DNA from: GCA-002708315 sp963676635 | Lineage (GTDB): Bacteria > Bacteroidota > Bacteroidia > Bacteroidales > F082 | Reading direction: 5' to 3' | DNA length: 64,000 nucleotides | Assembly: GCA_963676635.1 (NCBI GenBank) | Contig: OY781105.1 | Span: 3,596,001-3,660,000 of the forward strand | Shown: positions 44,095 through 54,100 of the stretch, piece after piece | Numbering within the stretch: position 1 is the stretch's first letter | How the letters are laid out: every line of letters starts with the position of its first letter | The notes under the pieces: model-generated | Told to the model about the DNA's origin: nothing | Seen by the model: only the letters and a program-made list of their open reading frames with translations | The model's database searches: none | Made by a program: the position numbers and the translations under genes

Positions 44095-45876
44095 CTATTG
44101 TTTAATAATTTTCTTTACAACAACTTTGTCTTTAAATGTAACTCTAACCAAGTATATTCCGGGATGTAAGTCTTTTAACATCAGGCTAACTGATGTGCTG
44201 CCTAATGGATAATTGTTCTCATATACTTTTTTATTGTTAACCGACAGTAGTTCGGTTTTGTATACTTTTTCGCCACTTTCAATGTAAAGTATATTTCTTA
44301 CAGGATTGGGGTTGACTTGTACTCTTATTTCTTCTTTAACATAATGATTATTGGTAATAACGCTATCTGGACATATTGTTAGGTTTACGCCAGACAAATA
44401 TCTTGCTTTTGCTGGAATCATGTGTTCTCCGGGATTAAGAGGAGTGCCTGTTGCCGGCCATGGAATTGTATCCTGCCAGTATTCGGGCGTGCTTTCAAGG
44501 TAGTAGCTAATATCATCAAGCGTGTTTGTGCCTGCCGGGATTATCTCTCCTTTTACATTGTTTGAATATTCAAATTGGTCTTCGCCGGTAAGTATATATA
44601 GTCCGTAAAGAAAATTATTGTCAGTTACATCGTTACCCACAAAATTCTGAGTGTTTGTTTCCTGAAGATCACTTTCTGTCATAATTATCCCGTATAGCTC
44701 TGCCTGATTTCTGAAGAAGGTATTGTAAGGTCCGGATGGCCCCCAATAGTGGTCTATCACAATATTCTGATTGATATTTCCTTCAAATAAATTGGAAAAA
44801 GCATAGTGTCCGTGCAGTGATATGTCACCGGATGCATCGCTGATTGGCTCTGTGCGAACAGGTTCTCTACTGTAGTTATATCCAAAGATATTACCATTGG
44901 CACCTGTTTTTACCATCATAGCATGTCGCAAATGGCTGAAGATATTATTGGTGATAATGATTTCTCCCGAATGCGTATTCAGAGTAACTCCATAACCGCG
45001 TGTTCCGATGCCATCATAGGTGAAAGCATGATGGATATAGTTGCCGTTAATCATTATGTTTGATGATGTATAGACAGCGATATGACTTCCTACGCTTTTG
45101 TAACTTTCAACTCCTTTAACATAGCAGTTGGCAGCCATGTTAAAATAAATATTTGATCCTGCACCTTCTAACGGCTCATCAACACGTTGGAGGGTCATGC
45201 ATTGTATTCCGGTGTTTGAAATTGGTGTAATTCGTCGGGCTTCCGGATTTAGTGCCAGATCGTATGTGATGCGCAGAGGACTTTCTATTATTATCATTTT
45301 GTCACCTACAACCGATTGAACTCTTGTAACTTGTCCTACTGAATACATGGCCCACGAGATGGGCTCTGTATCCCATGCTCCGTTTTCTTGCCTTATTTCT
45401 ATGTAATCACCCGGTTGTATTCCTTCGTTGCTTTCAACTGTAAGCATCTTATTTCCTTTGCTAAGCCCTCCTTCTATGGAAATGAAATCTGATGATTGCG
45501 ATTTGCTGATGACAATACAATTTACCGGATTGCCACCCATGTTGAATAGCAGCGTTGTTTCTTCTGAACCGGCTCCTTTAAGAATACAGCTGTCGGGCAG
45601 ATATAGCGTTTCTTCAATGAGGTATTCCCCCGGCGGGAAGTACACAAATCCGTTTGTGCCGTTTAGTGATGCTATGGCATCGGCTATGGCCTGATAATCA
45701 TTGGTTACTCCGTTACCCGTTGCTCCGAAGTCTGCAACATTAACCTGAGCATCGGGATAATTAAAACTAATATGTTCCATTGCTGATGCCCAGTCAACTG
45801 TCCTTTCTTCTGGGATAACCTGTCCTGATAAGCCGGAATAAATATAAAGCGTTATTAATAGTAATGTGAGTCTCAA
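44095..45876 (-). CDS. secreted pectate-lyase-like right-handed beta-helix protein with T9SS tail
   Basis: 593 residues: a signal peptide (about 1-18), a pectate-lyase-3/glycosyl-hydrolase-28-like opening (VADFGATGNGVTNDYQAI near 46-63; GFVYFPPGEYLI), a long parallel beta-helix with many short NxI/NIF turns (about 130-430), and a C-terminal T9SS type A domain (VQVNPNPVRNILYIESG; HPGIYLVRVTF). It is likely exported and held at or released from the surface to act on a polysaccharide, but substrate and catalytic residues cannot be fixed by eye. It is divergent from the lipoprotein gene at 45941, with a 64-bp shared promoter region. Confidence 0.8.
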   Translation of the reverse strand: MRLTLLLITLYIYSGLSGQVIPEERTVDWASAMEHISFNYPDAQVNVADFGATGNGVTNDYQAIADAIASLNGTNGFVYFPPGEYLIEETLYLPDSCILKGAGSEETTLLFNMGGNPVNCIVISKSQSSDFISIEGGLSKGNKMLTVESNEGIQPGDYIEIRQENGAWDTEPISWAMYSVGQVTRVQSVVGDKMIIIESPLRITYDLALNPEARRITPISNTGIQCMTLQRVDEPLEGAGSNIYFNMAANCYVKGVESYKSVGSHIAVYTSSNIMINGNYIHHAFTYDGIGTRGYGVTLNTHSGEIIITNNIFSHLRHAMMVKTGANGNIFGYNYSREPVRTEPISDASGDISLHGHYAFSNLFEGNINQNIVIDHYWGPSGPYNTFFRNQAELYGIIMTESDLQETNTQNFVGNDVTDNNFLYGLYILTGEDQFEYSNNVKGEIIPAGTNTLDDISYYLESTPEYWQDTIPWPATGTPLNPGEHMIPAKARYLSGVNLTICPDSVITNNHYVKEEIRVQVNPNPVRNILYIESGEKVYKTELLSVNNKKVYENNYPLGSTSVSLMLKDLHPGIYLVRVTFKDKVVVKKIIKQ

Positions 45877-45940
45877 TATCTGTAGTATTTTTGCGTTTTA
45901 AAATTAGTACTTTTATCGATTAAAGTCAAATGATTTTGTT

Positions 45941-46483
45941 ATGAAGAAATATATCTACATCAGTTTCCTGATTTTTGTTGCTGTATTATCATCTTGTAAA
46001 AGTGATGACCAAACATTAGTAACAGGAAAAATCCAGTATGACGTTAATATTGTAAGTCCTGATCCTTCGTACGATTGGTGGATACAAAACATTGTTGGCC
46101 CTGATCGTGAAAAGCTTGTTGACATAATTGTTGAAGGAGCAAAAAGTGGCAAGTGGCAGGCATATGATTATTTCAATGAGCCTATTTCTGCAGCTGAGGT
46201 TAGAGGTATTTTTGCTGACACGATGATGGTTACGCTTGTTAACGAGGAGCCTCCATATGATTATTATGACTCAACTGTTATCTATAATATTCTGAATAAG
46301 GATATTATGAAGATCCGGTTTCTTGAAGAATGGAAACTGGATAAGGAAACACTGCAGTTTTCAAAAAAAATATATGGAATAGGTCCGGTTGCCAAGCGTT
46401 ATGATTTTAATGGAATTGAAAGATGGCAGCCATTGTTCTGGATTTATACAGATAAGGATTTTATCGATAAACTTGAAAATTAG
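45941..46483 (+). CDS. GldN-like lipoprotein
   Basis: 180 residues with a clear lipoprotein signal (VLSSC; Cys 19). The later part (IMKIRFLEEWKLDKET, then KKIYGIGPV and WQPLFWIYTDKD) resembles the GldN/PorN family, whose members share an EDWFFD...RIIGIAP...LFWIYF pattern and belong to the T9SS/gliding motor. Real GldN proteins are longer and usually lie in a gldKLMN operon, which is absent, so this is probably a divergent stand-alone paralogue. TATTTTTG at 45886-45893 is a possible -7 promoter element. Confidence 0.55.
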   Translation: MKKYIYISFLIFVAVLSSCKSDDQTLVTGKIQYDVNIVSPDPSYDWWIQNIVGPDREKLVDIIVEGAKSGKWQAYDYFNEPISAAEVRGIFADTMMVTLVNEEPPYDYYDSTVIYNILNKDIMKIRFLEEWKLDKETLQFSKKIYGIGPVAKRYDFNGIERWQPLFWIYTDKDFIDKLEN

Positions 46484-46864
46484 TTTATCTACTACTGTTG
46501 CTACTGACTGTAAGTGACTTGTGGGCTTTTAGTGTTTCTTAAATAATATATATCCCTTAGCTTTCGCAGAGACTAATCTCTTGAATTATTCCTGGTTTAT
46601 TGAGCAGGAAACACTTGGTTTTACTTGTGAAAACACTTATTTTCTAATGAGGTATTATAATCCTGATGCGCATCAAAAACAATCCTGATGCGCATCAGGA
46701 ATCATTCTGATGCGCATCAGACTTTAAATAACACAAGTGAGAGCAAGTGTTTTCACAAGTGAGAGCAAGTGTTTTCACAAGTGGGAGTAAGTGTTTACAC
46801 AAGTGAGAATAGGTGTTTACACAAGTGAGAGTAGGTGTTTACACAAGTGATAATTAGTGTAGTC
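46484..46864. repeat. composite intergenic repeat, second locus
   Basis: Non-coding region between convergent genes. Three palindromes with a TGCGCA centre: TGATGCGCATCA (46664-46675), CCTGATGCGCATCAGG (46684-46699) and CTGATGCGCATCAG (46707-46720). Then six 22-bp tandem units from 46733 to 46864 (core ACAAGTGAGAGCAAGTG, drifting toward the end). The unit length equals that of the tandem array at 2639-2704, and reversed sequences share ACACAA..GA.A.CAAG. The bases 46484-46660 hold no gene that I can see. Confidence 0.8.
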
Positions 46865-46878
46865 TCTTAGTAGGGATA

Positions 46879-47271
46879 ACCCGTTGTGCATAAAGATCAA
46901 ATAGCCCTGAAAGGGCATTATGTAAAAGCATAGGGCGGAAGCCCTATGAATAGTTTGCTATAAACGATAAGGCTGAAAGCCTGACCTGTTTTAAAAACCA
47001 ATCGCAAACATACTTTTCATTATTCTCAATATTATATTTGTTAAGAAAAATTCTATGTGATAATGATTGAGCTATGATTAATAGGCCGGGCTTACAGCCC
47101 TGATTTTAATCGAACTTTTTCATAGGGCTTCCGCCCTATGCTATTATATTTATGCCTTTCAGGCAATTTCTATGTTTGTCTTACTGAAAAGTTTCAGGTA
47201 AATGTTGAGGTAAAGATAGGATAATATTATAGTATAGATAAAGTTAAATTTGGTATAAATGCACAACGGGT
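46879..47271. mobile_element. IS982-ended MITE (393 bp, non-coding)
   Basis: Ends ACCCGTTGTGCATAAAG and, reversed, ACCCGTTGTGCATTTAT match the inverted repeats of the IS982 at 37214-38198. The flanks TAGGGATA (46871-46878) and TAAGGATA (47272-47279) form a 7/8 target duplication. Inside, GCATAGGGCGGAAGCCCTAT (about 46928) and its inverse (about 47120-47141) form a long inverted repeat, with further GCCCTGAAAGGGC-like stems. No coding frame is present. 47280-47385 holds nothing recognisable. Confidence 0.8.
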
Positions 47272-47385
47272 TAAGGATATAATGTTTGAGGAGATGCCAC
47301 ATGTCTGCAACAATGAAATGGTAATAATGCAAAATATGGATAAATAGCTTTGTTTGTCAGGGTTATACAAATTGTAAAACAGAAC

Positions 47386-48474
47386 TTAGTTGGCCGACCT
47401 TACCGGGTAGTTTCTGTTTAGCATCAATTCTTTACCACGAACTTTGTAACTTGTTAACTGGCCTTCGGTATTATAGGTTTTTTCGGTATCGGTTTCACTA
47501 CCAGTAATAGTGCTAAAAACAAGAATACTATTATCTACAATCTTAACAAAAGCAGGTTCTTTTGTATCCTTTTTATCTTTTTTCTTTTTGTCAACACCCA
47601 GAATAGCACCTACTTTTTTAACGTGGTTATTAAAGATACTCCCTATCAGTGAGGGTTTATCATCTTCAGGTACAACAGCAATTGCATCATTGTATGTGTA
47701 AGCATTCTGTGATTCAATGTTAAATGCAATATCATCAGGTACATAGCTTGCAACAGAATGGCAATAGGATCTGTTGATATTTCCCATCGCAAGCGTTGTT
47801 CTATGTATATAATCTTCTTCTGTTTGTTCGGTTAACACAATTTTATCCAGTGCTGCAAATTTTGTTTCAGGTAGTGTAATATTAGCATCACTACTTAAAA
47901 TACCTGTCATCGCTCTTGTGTCCATCATTGAAACAGCATAGTCGTAAGTCCTGAAATTGTCAGTGTTGTTTTGTCTCAGAAACCATCCAAAAATAATTGC
48001 AATCAGGATTACAGCTGCTGCTGATGTAATCCAAACAGGCACGAGTGCAGACCTTTTTTTAAGGCTGCCTTTATCCTTATATGTAATATCTTTATCAGAG
48101 ACCAGCTTTATCTTCTTATAAAGCTCAAACTCATTCTTCAGGTGCTGATTCAAGTCAACAAAATCTATTGTATTACGTCTTTCTTTTTCAGAAAGCGCAT
48201 TTTCATGGAACCCAATGAAGAAATCTTCGTAATTGTCTTCATTAATTCCTGCCAAAGATTTTATAGGTAAAGCTTTTAGTCTTTCTTTATCAGAAAATGT
48301 TAAATCGGGAACATTCACTGATATATCGGAAAGCCCTTCGATTTCATTTTTGATATCAGGGTGGTTATCAAGAAAATGGTTAAACTCAGTAACATACTCC
48401 TGAGGTAAATTACCCTCAAGGAAGTCTATTACATAGAGCTCATAATTTTCAATATTTATTAACCTTTTCGACAT
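47386..48474 (-). CDS. membrane-anchored anti-sigma-factor-like protein
   Basis: 362 residues with a cytoplasmic N-terminal part (about 1-140; it contains an ELYVIDFLEGNLP opening and a second FFIGFHENALSEKER repeat, both typical of Bacteroidota anti-sigma proteins), one transmembrane helix (about 147-168) and a periplasmic tail of about 190 residues. It starts 3 bp after the sigma factor gene on the same strand, the usual place for its cognate anti-sigma factor. The periplasmic part is not recognised, and the triggering signal is unknown. Confidence 0.7.
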   Translation of the reverse strand: MSKRLINIENYELYVIDFLEGNLPQEYVTEFNHFLDNHPDIKNEIEGLSDISVNVPDLTFSDKERLKALPIKSLAGINEDNYEDFFIGFHENALSEKERRNTIDFVDLNQHLKNEFELYKKIKLVSDKDITYKDKGSLKKRSALVPVWITSAAAVILIAIIFGWFLRQNNTDNFRTYDYAVSMMDTRAMTGILSSDANITLPETKFAALDKIVLTEQTEEDYIHRTTLAMGNINRSYCHSVASYVPDDIAFNIESQNAYTYNDAIAVVPEDDKPSLIGSIFNNHVKKVGAILGVDKKKKDKKDTKEPAFVKIVDNSILVFSTITGSETDTEKTYNTEGQLTSYKVRGKELMLNRNYPVRSAN

Positions 48475-48477
48475 ATC

Positions 48478-48963
48478 TCAAATAACATATTCAGGATTAA
48501 CGATATAATTTTTCAGAAACGCACGTGCCCTGAATATATAAACTTTCACCTGTGACTCACTCAGATTAGTGATTTCACCAATATCATTATAGGAGTATCC
48601 TTCATAATCGCGCAACAAGATTACTGTTTTCTGTATCTCCGGCAATTTATCCACAGCTTTGTTAAGCACCTCATGTAAATCAGAATACTCATTATCTGTT
48701 TTGTTTTCAGCTTCAGCAACATATTCCATAGAAATAACCTTACTGTTTTTTCTAATGTTATCAATCATTGTATGATAAGCCGTAGTAAATAGATAAGACT
48801 TTCCTTTTTTAGGATTCACGTCTTTTCTTTTTATCCAGAGCTTCATAAATGACTCCTGTACAATATCATGAGCAAGACTGGTATCATTGATACTTTTAAC
48901 AATGAACCGGAACACTCCGTCAGAATACTCATCAACGCATTTGTTGTAATCAGATACAGTCAT
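48478..48963 (-). CDS. ECF-type RNA polymerase sigma factor
   Basis: 161 residues with sigma region 2 (DIVQESFMKLW near 38-48; TTAYHTMIDNIRK) and region 4 (KLPEIQKTVILLRDYEGYSY then IGEITNLSESQVKVYIFRAR), normal for the ECF group. TATATTTG at 48986-48993 on this strand is a good -7 promoter element 23 bp from the start. Co-transcribed with the anti-sigma-like gene downstream. Confidence 0.9.
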   Translation of the reverse strand: MTVSDYNKCVDEYSDGVFRFIVKSINDTSLAHDIVQESFMKLWIKRKDVNPKKGKSYLFTTAYHTMIDNIRKNSKVISMEYVAEAENKTDNEYSDLHEVLNKAVDKLPEIQKTVILLRDYEGYSYNDIGEITNLSESQVKVYIFRARAFLKNYIVNPEYVI

Positions 48964-49083
48964 TAACAGTAAAATTCTTTCAATACAAATATACGACGTA
49001 TAAAGCTACAATTTGTTACAGAAAGAAATTAACCTTTTAACCTAACTTTAAACTTTGAACTTTGAGCCTTGAACTTCAGACCT

Positions 49084-50874
49084 TTAATCATTAAGCTTTA
49101 GCACAACCAGAAAAGCCTGCTGAGGTACTTCAACATTACCTACCTGACGCATACGTTTCTTTCCTTTTTTCTGTTTTTCCAGGAGTTTTCGCTTACGCGT
49201 GATATCACCGCCATAACATTTAGCAGTAACATCTTTTCGTACAGCTTTAATTGTTTCACGGGCGATAATTTTAGCACCTATGGCAGCCTGAATAGCAATA
49301 TCATATTGCTGACGTGGTATAAGATCCTTAAGCTTAACGCAGATACGTCTGCCAAAATCATAGGCATTGTCCATATGAATAAGTGTTGACAAGGCATCAA
49401 CAGACTCACCATTAAGGAGAATATCCAGTTTAACAAGCTTGGCAGGCCTGAAGCCGCTTATATGGTAGTCAAAAGAAGCATAACCTTTGGAAATACTCTT
49501 TAGCTTATCATAAAAATCGAAAACAATTTCACCCAAAGGCATATCAACAGTCAGCTCAACACGCGATGTTGAAAGGTAAACCTGATTTTTAAGCTCACCA
49601 CGTTTATCCAGACACAGTTTTATTATCGGACCGATATAATCAGATTGTGTAATTATCTGAGCTTTTATATATGGTTCTTCAATATGATCAATATATTTCT
49701 GTTCAGGTAATCCGGAAGGGTTGTGTACTTCAATTACTTCTTTTTTATTTGTAATCACTCTATAAGAAACGTTTGGCATTGTTGTTATCACGTTCATGTC
49801 AAACTCCCTGTCGAGGCGTTCTTGTATAATCTCCATGTGAAGAAGTCCGAGAAATCCACACCTGAAACCAAATCCCAGCGCCATTGATGATTCCGGTTCA
49901 AATGTCAGAGAAGCATCATTAAGCTGAAGTTTTTCAATGGAAGCCCTTAGCTCTTCATAATCATCAGCATCAGTAGGATAAATACCAGCAAAAACCATTG
50001 GCTTCACATACTCAAAACCCTCAATTGCCTTATCGCATGGACGGTCGACTTTAGTAATAGTATCGCCAACCTTTACTTCTTTAGATGTTTTAATGCCGGA
50101 AATAATATAGCCAACATCTCCTGTTTTGAGTACTTTACGTTCTTCCGGCTTTAGCCTTAAAACGCCTACCTCATTAGCTTCATACTCTTTGCCTGTGTTC
50201 ACAAACTTAACACGGTCGCCTTTGTTTATCTCTCCGTTAAAGATTCTGAAATAAGCAATAATACCTCTGAAAGAATTAAATACTGAGTCGAATATCAAAG
50301 CTTGCAAAGGCGCATCTGGTTCACCTTTTGGTGGAGGCACACGATTAATAATAGCCTCCAGTATAGTATCCACACCTTGTCCGGTTTTACCGCTTGCAGG
50401 GATAATATCTTCGTAGTCGCAGCCAATCATGTCAACAATCTGATCGCTTACCTCTTCAGGCATTGCATTATCGAGGTCAATCTTGTTCAATACAGGAATA
50501 ATCTCCAGATCATGTTCAATTGCCAGATAAAGGTTTGAGATTGTTTGAGCCTGAATACCCTGTGTGGAGTCTACAATAAGAAGAGCTCCTTCGCAAGCAG
50601 CGATGGAACGTGAAACCTCATAAGAAAAATCTACATGTCCGGGGGTGTCTATAAGATTAAGAACGTATTTCTCATTGTTGTGCACATGATCCATTTGAAT
50701 AGCATGGCTCTTTATTGTTATTCCCCTTTCGCGTTCGATATCCATATCGTCAAGAACCTGCGCCTGCAAATCTCTGTCAGATACAGTATTAGTGTGCTCC
50801 AGCAATCTGTCGGCCAATGTGCTTTTGCCATGGTCGATATGAGCTATTATACAGAAGTTTCTGATGTGTTTCAT
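49084..50874 (-). CDS. lepA: elongation factor 4 (LepA)
   Basis: Ribosome-associated GTPase that back-translocates or remodels stalled ribosomes. The 596 residues show AHIDHGKST (G1), DTPGHVDFSYEV (G3) and LNKIDL (G4) in the G domain, and the LepA C-terminal domain (FHISGFRPAKLVKLDILLNG-like stretch; KCYGGDITRKRKLLEKQKKG). Start chosen at ATG 50874, giving MKHIRNFCIIAHIDHG; the longer frame would add nine unlikely residues. CAAAAATA at 50880-50887 read on this strand is TATTTTTG, a -7 element only 5 bp from the start, so the leader is very short. Confidence 0.97.
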   Translation of the reverse strand: MKHIRNFCIIAHIDHGKSTLADRLLEHTNTVSDRDLQAQVLDDMDIERERGITIKSHAIQMDHVHNNEKYVLNLIDTPGHVDFSYEVSRSIAACEGALLIVDSTQGIQAQTISNLYLAIEHDLEIIPVLNKIDLDNAMPEEVSDQIVDMIGCDYEDIIPASGKTGQGVDTILEAIINRVPPPKGEPDAPLQALIFDSVFNSFRGIIAYFRIFNGEINKGDRVKFVNTGKEYEANEVGVLRLKPEERKVLKTGDVGYIISGIKTSKEVKVGDTITKVDRPCDKAIEGFEYVKPMVFAGIYPTDADDYEELRASIEKLQLNDASLTFEPESSMALGFGFRCGFLGLLHMEIIQERLDREFDMNVITTMPNVSYRVITNKKEVIEVHNPSGLPEQKYIDHIEEPYIKAQIITQSDYIGPIIKLCLDKRGELKNQVYLSTSRVELTVDMPLGEIVFDFYDKLKSISKGYASFDYHISGFRPAKLVKLDILLNGESVDALSTLIHMDNAYDFGRRICVKLKDLIPRQQYDIAIQAAIGAKIIARETIKAVRKDVTAKCYGGDITRKRKLLEKQKKGKKRMRQVGNVEVPQQAFLVVLKLND

Positions 50875-51107
50875 AGCTGCAAAAATACGAACAAATATCA
50901 TATGTTGTTAAGTCTATAAATAATTAGTATTTGTTCATAATGCCCATGCCTGAGTTCAAACTTTATGCATTGAACATTAAACTTTAAACCTCCATGTATT
51001 TTGTTCCTAAATAAGCAGTAATTTCGCCATGATTTCAATTTGACGAATGACAAACAACTCATTGGAATAATTATTGATGCAAATATTCAAATTTTGATAT
51101 ACAAAGT

Positions 51108-54100
51108 ATGTTAGGAATATTAAGAAAAATACTGGGAGACAAATCCACAAAAGATCTCAAAGAGATAAATCCATATGTTGAGAGAGTTAAAGAAGCATAT
51201 GAAAATATTAAAGACCTTACCAACGATGAGCTTCGTGGTAAGACTGTGGAATTTAAGCAAAGAATTAAAGATTATATAAAAGAACAGGAAACGGAAATAG
51301 CTGACCTAAAGCAGAAAGTTGCTGAAAATCCTGATATGGATGTTGATGAAAAGGAAGCTGTTTATGAGCAAATAGATAAACTGGAGACTGATAGCTATGA
51401 TAAAACTCAGGAAGTTTTGAATGAAATACTTCCTGAAGCTTTTGCCGTTATGAAGGAAACAGCCCGTCGTTTTGCTGAGAATGATGTTGTGGAAGTTACT
51501 GCTACTGAGTTTGATGGCACACTTGCCGCTCAGTACGATAGTGTTAATATAAAGAATGGTAAGGCATATTACAATAATGTATGGCAGGCAGGCGGTAACG
51601 CCATAAAGTGGGATATGGTACATTATGACGTACAGCTTATTGGTGGTACTGTTCTTCATCAGGGTAAAATTGCTGAGATGGCTACTGGTGAGGGTAAAAC
51701 ATTGGTTGCTACATTGCCCGTATATCTTAATGCACTTCCTGGCAAAGGTGTTCATGTAGTGACAGTTAACGACTATCTTGCCAAGCGTGACTCCCAGTGG
51801 ATGGGAATGCTGTATGAGTTTCATGGTTTGAAGGTTGATTGTATTGATAATCATCAACCTAATTCAAACGACAGACGTCAGGCTTATCTGGCTGATGTTA
51901 CTTTCGGGACTAATAATGAGTTTGGTTTTGACTACCTTCGTGACAACATGACAGGTAATCCTGATGAACTTGTTCAACGTGAGCATAACTATGTAATTGT
52001 GGATGAGGTTGACTCTGTTCTTATTGATGATGCACGTACACCTCTTATTATATCCGGTCCAACTCCAAAGGGAGATATTCAGGAATTTGATGACCTGAAA
52101 GGTGATGTTCAGAAATTATATAATACTCAGAAAAATCTTGTTACTAAAATCATTGCTGAAGCAAGAGCTCTTCTTCAGGATAGAGGCAATAAGGATAAGG
52201 AGAAACAAGCTGGTGATCTTTTATTCAGAGCTTATCATGGTTTGCCTAAAAATAAGGCTCTTATAAAATTGCTTAGTGAAGAAGGTAATAAGCAACTGAT
52301 GCAAAAAACAGAAAGCTTTTATCTGCAGGAGCAGGCAAAGAATATGCATATCATTGATGATGAGCTGTACTTTGTTAATGATGAAAAGAATAACTCTGTT
52401 GATTTGACAGAAAAGGGTATTGACCTTCTTACTAAATCATATGACGATTCAGAGTTCTTTATTCTTCCTGATATAGGAGCAAGAGTGGCAGAACTGGAGA
52501 GTCAGAATCTTCCTGAGAAGAAGCTGACAGAATTGAAGACAAAGATGATACAGGATTACTCTGTTAAATCTGAAAGGGTTCATACTGTTACTCAGCTTTT
52601 GAAGGCTTACACATTATTTGAGAAAGATATTGAATATGTTGTAATCGATAATAAAATTAAGATTGTTGATGAACAGACTGGTCGTATAATGGAAGGCCGT
52701 CGTTATTCCGACGGGCTGCATCAGGCTATTGAAGCTAAGGAGAATGTAAAGGTTGAGGCTGCTACACAGACTTATGCTACTATTACTCTTCAGAATTATT
52801 TCAGGATGTATAAAAAGCTTGCCGGTATGACTGGTACTGCTGAAACTGAAGCAGGGGAGTTGTGGGATATCTATAAGCTGGATGTGGTTGTTATCCCCAC
52901 AAACAAGCCTATTATACGTGATGACAGAGAAGATCTTGTTTATAAAACCAAACGCGAGAAATATAACGCTGTTATCGATGAAATTGAGAAGATAGTAAAT
53001 AATAAACGGCCGGTGCTGGTTGGTACTACTTCTGTGGAAACATCAGAATTGCTTAGCAGAATGCTTAACCGAAAGCATATCTCTCATAATGTACTTAATG
53101 CTAAATTGCACCAAAGGGAGGCTCAGGTTGTTAAAGAAGCCGGACAGCCGGGAATGGTTACTATTGCTACTAATATGGCTGGTCGTGGTACCGACATTAA
53201 GTTAGCTCCTGAAGTAAAAGATGCAGGCGGACTTGCAATTATTGGTACTGAAAGACACGATTCACGTCGTGTTGACAGACAGTTGCGAGGTCGTGCCGGA
53301 CGTCAGGGAGACCCGGGTAGTTCTCAGTTCTTTGTTTCTCTGGAAGATGACCTGATGAGAATGTTTGGATCAGGACGTATTGCTGGTATTATGGACCGTC
53401 TGGGACTGGAAGAAGGGGAAGTGATTCAGCACTCTATGATTACTAAATCAATTGAGAGAGCACAGAAGAAAGTGGAAGAGAATAACTTTGGTATTCGTAA
53501 AAGGCTCCTGGAATATGATGACGTAATGAGCTCGCAAAGGGAGGTTATCTATAAACGACGTCGCCATGCGCTATTTGGTGAGAGATTGTCAGTGGATATC
53601 AATAATATGATCTATGATCTTTGTGAACTTATTGTTCAGGATTATCAGAGTGTTAATGATTATGAAGGCTTTAATATGGAGCTTCTGAGAACTCTTGCCA
53701 TAGAGTCTCCTGTTGATGAGAAAGACTTTATGGCCATAAGTGAACCTGATCTTACTCAGAAGTTAATGGATGCTGTTTATAGTAACTATCTATCCAAACG
53801 AACACGATTGGCTGAAACTACTCTTCCTGTGATTAAGAATGTTTATGAAAACCAGTCGCAATACGAAAATATTGCTATACCTTTTTCTGATGGTAAACGT
53901 CAGACACAGATAATAGCAAATCTTAAGAAATCTGTTGAAAGCGAAGGTGCTGAAGTTCCTGTTGCATTTGAGAAGGGTATCACCCTTGGTACTATCGATG
54001 AGCTTTGGAAAGAACAGTTACGTGAGATGGATGAGCTTAAACAGTCGGTACAGAATGCTTCTTACGAACAGAAAGATCCTTTATTGATTTATAAATTTGA

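Noticed and set aside
46664..46864. Possible CRISPR array
   Set aside because: Units are contiguous 22-bp tandem repeats without spacers, and no cas genes are in the window.
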